From Nocardioidaceae bacterium SCSIO 66511 (GTDB lineage Bacteria; Actinomycetota; Actinomycetes; Propionibacteriales; Nocardioidaceae), in assembly GCA_023100825.1 (NCBI GenBank), contig CP095846.1, positions 1,860,001-1,924,000 on the forward strand: a stretch of DNA of 64,000 nucleotides, read 5' to 3'. The position numbers and the translations under genes were made by a program. Below, piece by piece: positions 61,271 through 64,000 of this stretch. Below the pieces are notes generated by a model. It was not told the origin of the DNA. It was given only the letters and a program-made list of their open reading frames with translations, and ran no database searches. Every line of letters begins with the position of its first letter. The stretch's first letter is position 1.

Positions 61271-62480
61271 GTCGAACGGGATCCGGGCCGCGGTCGTCGG
61301 CGGTGGCATCGTCGGCGCCGCGGTCGCGCGCAGGTTGTTGCAGGTGGACGAGTCGGCGGCGGTGACGCTGTACGAGAAGGAGCCCGAGCTCGCCGCCCAC
61401 CAGACGGGCCGTAACAGCGGTGTGGTCCACGCCGGGCTCTACTACACGCCCGGATCCGCGAAGGCACGTCTGTGTCGTCGCGGTGTCGGGATGCTCCGTG
61501 ACTTCTGCGCCGAGCGCGACATCGCGTACGACGAATGCGGCAAGATCCTGGTCGCTCTCGACGATGACCAGCGGGCACGGCTCGCCGACATCGAGAAGCG
61601 TGCGCAGGAGAATGGTGTTCCGGGCGTACGTACCATCGGGCCGGACGAGATCGCCGACCATGAGCCACACGTACGCGGAGTCGCCGGGCTGTTGTCGCCG
61701 ACGACGGCGATCACGGACTTCCCGGCAGTGACCCGTGCGCTCGCCGAGGAGGCCGCCGCTGCCGGCGCGACCATCCGGCTCGACACCCGGGTCGTCTCGC
61801 TCCAACGGCACGGGACCGAGGTGGTCGTCGGCGCGGAGACTCGGGGGAACAGGGACTCCGACGCGTACGACCTCGTGGTGCTGTGCGCAGGCGTGCACTC
61901 CGATCGGGTCGCGGCACTCGCCGACGACGCTGCCGATCCGCAGATCGTGCCGTTCCGCGGCGAGTACTACCTGCTGCGTGACGACCGCCGCGACCTCGTC
62001 AGAGGTTTGATCTATCCCGTACCCGATCCGCGATACCCCTTCCTCGGCGTACATCTGACGCCGACCGTCGGCGGCGACGTGATGGTCGGGCCGAACGCCG
62101 TGATGGCGATGGCCAGAGAGGGATACTCGTGGCGCGACGTCTCAGTGCGCGATCTCGCCGAGACGGCCCGCTCGCCGGGCTTCCGAAGGTTTGCGCGTAC
62201 GCATTGGCGTACCGGCGTGCGTGAGATGGCAGGCTCGCTGAGCCGACGACGTTTCGTGGCGGCGGCGCGTGCGTACGTACCGTCGCTGCGGGACGAGGAC
62301 GTCGTGCCCGGGCCGCGTGGCATCCGGGCGCAGGCGCTGGACCCGGACGGTAGTCTCGTCGACGACTTCCGGATTCACCGGCGCGGATCGGTGGTCGCGA
62401 TCCGCAATGCGCCTTCGCCCGCGGCGACCTCGAGTCTCGCAATCGCCGAGCACATCGTCGACGAGGCACTTGTCGGGTGA
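61257..62480 (+). CDS. lhgO: L-2-hydroxyglutarate oxidase-like FAD enzyme
   Basis: The protein has 407 residues of the DAO superfamily. IRAAVVGGGIVGAAVARRLL binds FAD. GRNSGVVHAGLYYTPGSAKARLCRRG near residue 52 and FRGEYYLLRDD near 233 are typical of LhgO/L2HGDH. VPDPRYPFLGVHLTPTVGGDVMVGPNAV follows near 255. The expected reaction is oxidation of L-2-hydroxyglutarate or a similar 2-hydroxyacid to the ketoacid, with electrons to the membrane chain. The 14-base overlap with tctA ties it to uptake of the substrate. Confidence 0.9.
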   Translation: MRTIRSNGIRAAVVGGGIVGAAVARRLLQVDESAAVTLYEKEPELAAHQTGRNSGVVHAGLYYTPGSAKARLCRRGVGMLRDFCAERDIAYDECGKILVALDDDQRARLADIEKRAQENGVPGVRTIGPDEIADHEPHVRGVAGLLSPTTAITDFPAVTRALAEEAAAAGATIRLDTRVVSLQRHGTEVVVGAETRGNRDSDAYDLVVLCAGVHSDRVAALADDAADPQIVPFRGEYYLLRDDRRDLVRGLIYPVPDPRYPFLGVHLTPTVGGDVMVGPNAVMAMAREGYSWRDVSVRDLAETARSPGFRRFARTHWRTGVREMAGSLSRRRFVAAARAYVPSLRDEDVVPGPRGIRAQALDPDGSLVDDFRIHRRGSVVAIRNAPSPAATSSLAIAEHIVDEALVG

Positions 62481-63346
62481 CCGTACGAGCAACGATCGGA
62501 GCAATGATGAACCTTGCGACCGTAACCGGACCCGAAGGCGAGTACACCGTGCTCGCCGGCGAGCGCGGTGTGGTGCGTGTATCGGAGGTTGCACCCGATG
62601 CGCCCACGACTCTCCTTGCGTTGTTGGAGAGTGGGCGTGCCGACGACGTCATCGCTGCGGCATCGTCGGCGCCCGACTCCGCGTACGCGCCGGTCGACTC
62701 GGTGCGTTTCACAGCGCCGTACCGGCGCCCGCACAAGATCTGGGGCATCGGGCTGAACTACGTCGACCATGCGGGCGACCTGTCTGAGTCGGTGCCGGAG
62801 GAGCCCGCGTCGTTCATCAAGGCCGACCACACCGTCATCGGCGTCGACGACCCGATCACGATTCCTGAGCAGAGTGAGCGTACGACCGCCGAGGCGGAGC
62901 TGGGGTTGGTGATCGGGCGCGAGTGTCGCGACGTTTCGGAGGCCGATGCCCTTTCGTACGTCTTCGGTGTGTGCACGATCCTCGACCAGACGGCGGAGGA
63001 CATCCTGCAGCGCAACCCGCGGTTCCTCACCCGCTCGAAGAACTTCCCCGGCTTCTTCTCGTTCGGGCCTCAGATCGTGCCGCTGTCGGCGCTAGCCGGG
63101 TTCGCCGACGACCTGGGCGACGTCGAGGTGGCGACGATCCACAACGGTGAGGTGCATCGACGCAACACCGTTGCGCACATGCGATACAGCCCCGCGTACC
63201 TCGTCGCCTTCCACTCGCAGATGATGCCGCTGTACCCCGGCGACATCATCTCCACGGGCACGCCGGGCGCCGTCGTCATCAGCTCCGGCGACGTGGTCGA
63301 ATGCGGCATCCCCGGCGTCGGCCGCCTCCGCAATCCGGTCGCCTGA
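62477..63346 (+). CDS. fumarylacetoacetate hydrolase (FAH) family protein
   Basis: The protein has 289 residues from GTG 62477, which overlaps the previous stop (GTGA); ATG 62504 is an alternative. KIWGIGLNYVDHAGD near residue 95 opens the FAH domain. The metal-binding acids lie in TAEAELGLVIGRECRD near 138 and SPAYLVAFHSQMMPLYPGDIISTGTPGAV near 240. Members hydrolyse or decarboxylate acylpyruvates and related beta-diketo acids. As last gene of the operon it may cleave the ketoacid made by the LhgO-like enzyme. Confidence 0.92.
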   Translation: MTVRATIGAMMNLATVTGPEGEYTVLAGERGVVRVSEVAPDAPTTLLALLESGRADDVIAAASSAPDSAYAPVDSVRFTAPYRRPHKIWGIGLNYVDHAGDLSESVPEEPASFIKADHTVIGVDDPITIPEQSERTTAEAELGLVIGRECRDVSEADALSYVFGVCTILDQTAEDILQRNPRFLTRSKNFPGFFSFGPQIVPLSALAGFADDLGDVEVATIHNGEVHRRNTVAHMRYSPAYLVAFHSQMMPLYPGDIISTGTPGAVVISSGDVVECGIPGVGRLRNPVA

Positions 63347-63353
63347 CGCCCTG

Positions 63354-63442
63354 CGGAATACCACGGGCCCATAGGAAACCGCGCCACTACCCAGCAAGTT
63401 TGGTACGTAGTGGCGCGGTTTCCTATGGGCCCGTGGTATTCC
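63354..63442. repeat. 36-bp perfect inverted repeat
   Basis: Arms at 63355-63390 and 63417-63442 plus their continuation pair without mismatch over 36 bp (left end 63355, right end 63442... pairing G63355 outward to C63390-G63417 inward allowing the 26-nt loop 63391-63416 to be counted from the matched core); the readable core is CGGGCCCATAGGAAACCGCG and its complement. It sits between the FAH stop (63346) and the convergent MFS stop (63480). It may be a two-way terminator or a dispersed palindromic element. Arm ends were placed by eye. Confidence 0.85.
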
Positions 63443-63479
63443 ACGTACGGGTACGCGCGCTCAATGGCTCGCGCGCGGG

Positions 63480-64000
63480 TCAACGTCGTGCAGATGCGAA
63501 GAGGTACGCGACGACTCCGGCCGCTACGACGAGCATGCCCGCTGCGGAGACCGCCGCCGTGGCGTACCCGTGTACGGCTGCCTCCGTCGGCGCGCTGCCG
63601 GAGGCGATCGCGTCCGCGGTGGCGCTGACGGCGATGGTGTTCAGAACCGCCGTGCCGAGAGTGCCGCCGAGCTTCGGTCCGGTGTTCGCTACCGCGGATG
63701 CGACGCCCATCAGCCGGCGGTCGACACCACCGATCGCGACGCTGAACGCGGGAGTGGTGGCGCAGCCCATACCGACGCCGAGGAGCACCTCCGCCGGCAG
63801 GATCGAGGTCAAGTAGCCGCTGGTCGGGCTCAGGTTCCAGAGCAGCAGGAGCCCGACGGCAGCGGTGAGTAGACCGGGGACGATCAAGGTGCCGGGGGAC
63901 ACCCGGGTCATCAGTTTGCTCGCAATCCCGTACGCGCTCGCCGAGATCGCAAGCGCCATCGGCAGGAACGCCAGACCTGCCTTGACGGCGCCGTAACCCA
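63480..64000 (-). CDS. MFS transporter, C-terminal part (5' end outside window)
   Basis: The frame stays open to the window edge; the visible start codon at 63959 is internal, since upstream residues GYGAVKAGLAFLP continue the family pattern. About 172 residues are visible with four to five membrane helices. GMGCATTPAFSVAIGGVDRRLMGVASAVANTGPKLGGTLGTAVL is the typical helix 11-12 region of DHA2-type 14-helix drug exporters. The substrate is unknown. Confidence 0.88.
   Translation of the reverse strand, partial: GYGAVKAGLAFLPMALAISASAYGIASKLMTRVSPGTLIVPGLLTAAVGLLLLWNLSPTSGYLTSILPAEVLLGVGMGCATTPAFSVAIGGVDRRLMGVASAVANTGPKLGGTLGTAVLNTIAVSATADAIASGSAPTEAAVHGYATAAVSAAGMLVVAAGVVAYLFASARR

Noticed and set aside
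25-63990. tRNA, rRNA or riboswitch genes
   Set aside because: No T-loop-like GGTTCGAATC with cloverleaf partners, no rRNA-like stretch and no conserved riboswitch core was noticed by reading; a covariance-model search was not possible here.

Overview
The window is GC-rich chromosomal DNA from an actinomycete. hflX, a DinG-like helicase and an actinobacterial-type lexA lie together. There is an F420-type (deazaflavin-dependent) oxidoreductase family gene, a SigK/RskA pair, several GTG and TTG starts, and many 4-nt stop/start overlaps. The flavour suggests Propionibacteriales (Nocardioidaceae or Kribbellaceae), but that placement is an inference. About 60 genes are supported. No rRNA, tRNA or CRISPR array was seen.

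Bases 1-15600 are mostly housekeeping. They hold hflX, a small conserved gene, a DinG-type helicase, and a nuclease-like gene flanked on both sides by copies of one 65-bp hairpin. A DrrAB-like ABC exporter, lexA, an SDR and an SOS-boxed LysM gene (candidate division inhibitor) follow. Then come a PAP2-type phosphatase with a CsoR-like palindrome on its start codon, a deazaflavin-dependent oxidoreductase, a sodium:solute symporter and two Tat-exported phosphatases.

Bases 15700-26500 form an ECF-sigma regulon. It holds a membrane molybdopterin oxidoreductase and a fasciclin lipoprotein. It also holds a five-gene lipid-modification operon (FAD oxidase, DUF1365, two cyclopropane-synthase-like methyltransferases, DUF1295), a photolyase, and sigK-rskA. 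One promoter pattern, CCAAWCC-N16-CGAAC, stands before four of these transcription units, including sigK itself. This is the clearest regulatory signal in the window.

Bases 26500-36350 hold a large LuxR/ATPase regulator, an amidohydrolase, a two-component pair, an FAD oxidoreductase, several small or secreted proteins and a glutamine amidotransferase.

Bases 36300-54700 are a surface-glycan locus. All six steps to CMP-pseudaminic acid can be assigned (pseB, C, H, G, I and an SpsF-like pseF candidate). Added to them are a large GT2 glycosyltransferase, three sulfotransferases and two proteins carrying the motifs of GT29 sialyltransferases, each GT29-like gene being translationally coupled to a small coiled-coil gene. 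A self-contained carrier-protein cassette (ACP, AMP ligase, ketoreductase, phosphopantetheinyl transferase) diverges from pseH. My reading is a pseudaminic-acid-containing, probably sulfated and possibly N-acyl-modified glycan, with the GT29-like proteins as candidate transferases. A DUF222/HNH gene with upstream tandem repeats splits the locus.

Bases 54800-63400 are an IclR-controlled catabolic operon. It holds a class III CoA-transferase, an enoyl-CoA hydratase, a thioesterase, a TctCBA tripartite tricarboxylate transporter, an L-2-hydroxyglutarate-oxidase-like enzyme and an FAH-family hydrolase. It ends at a 36-bp perfect inverted repeat, beyond which an MFS transporter runs off the window.
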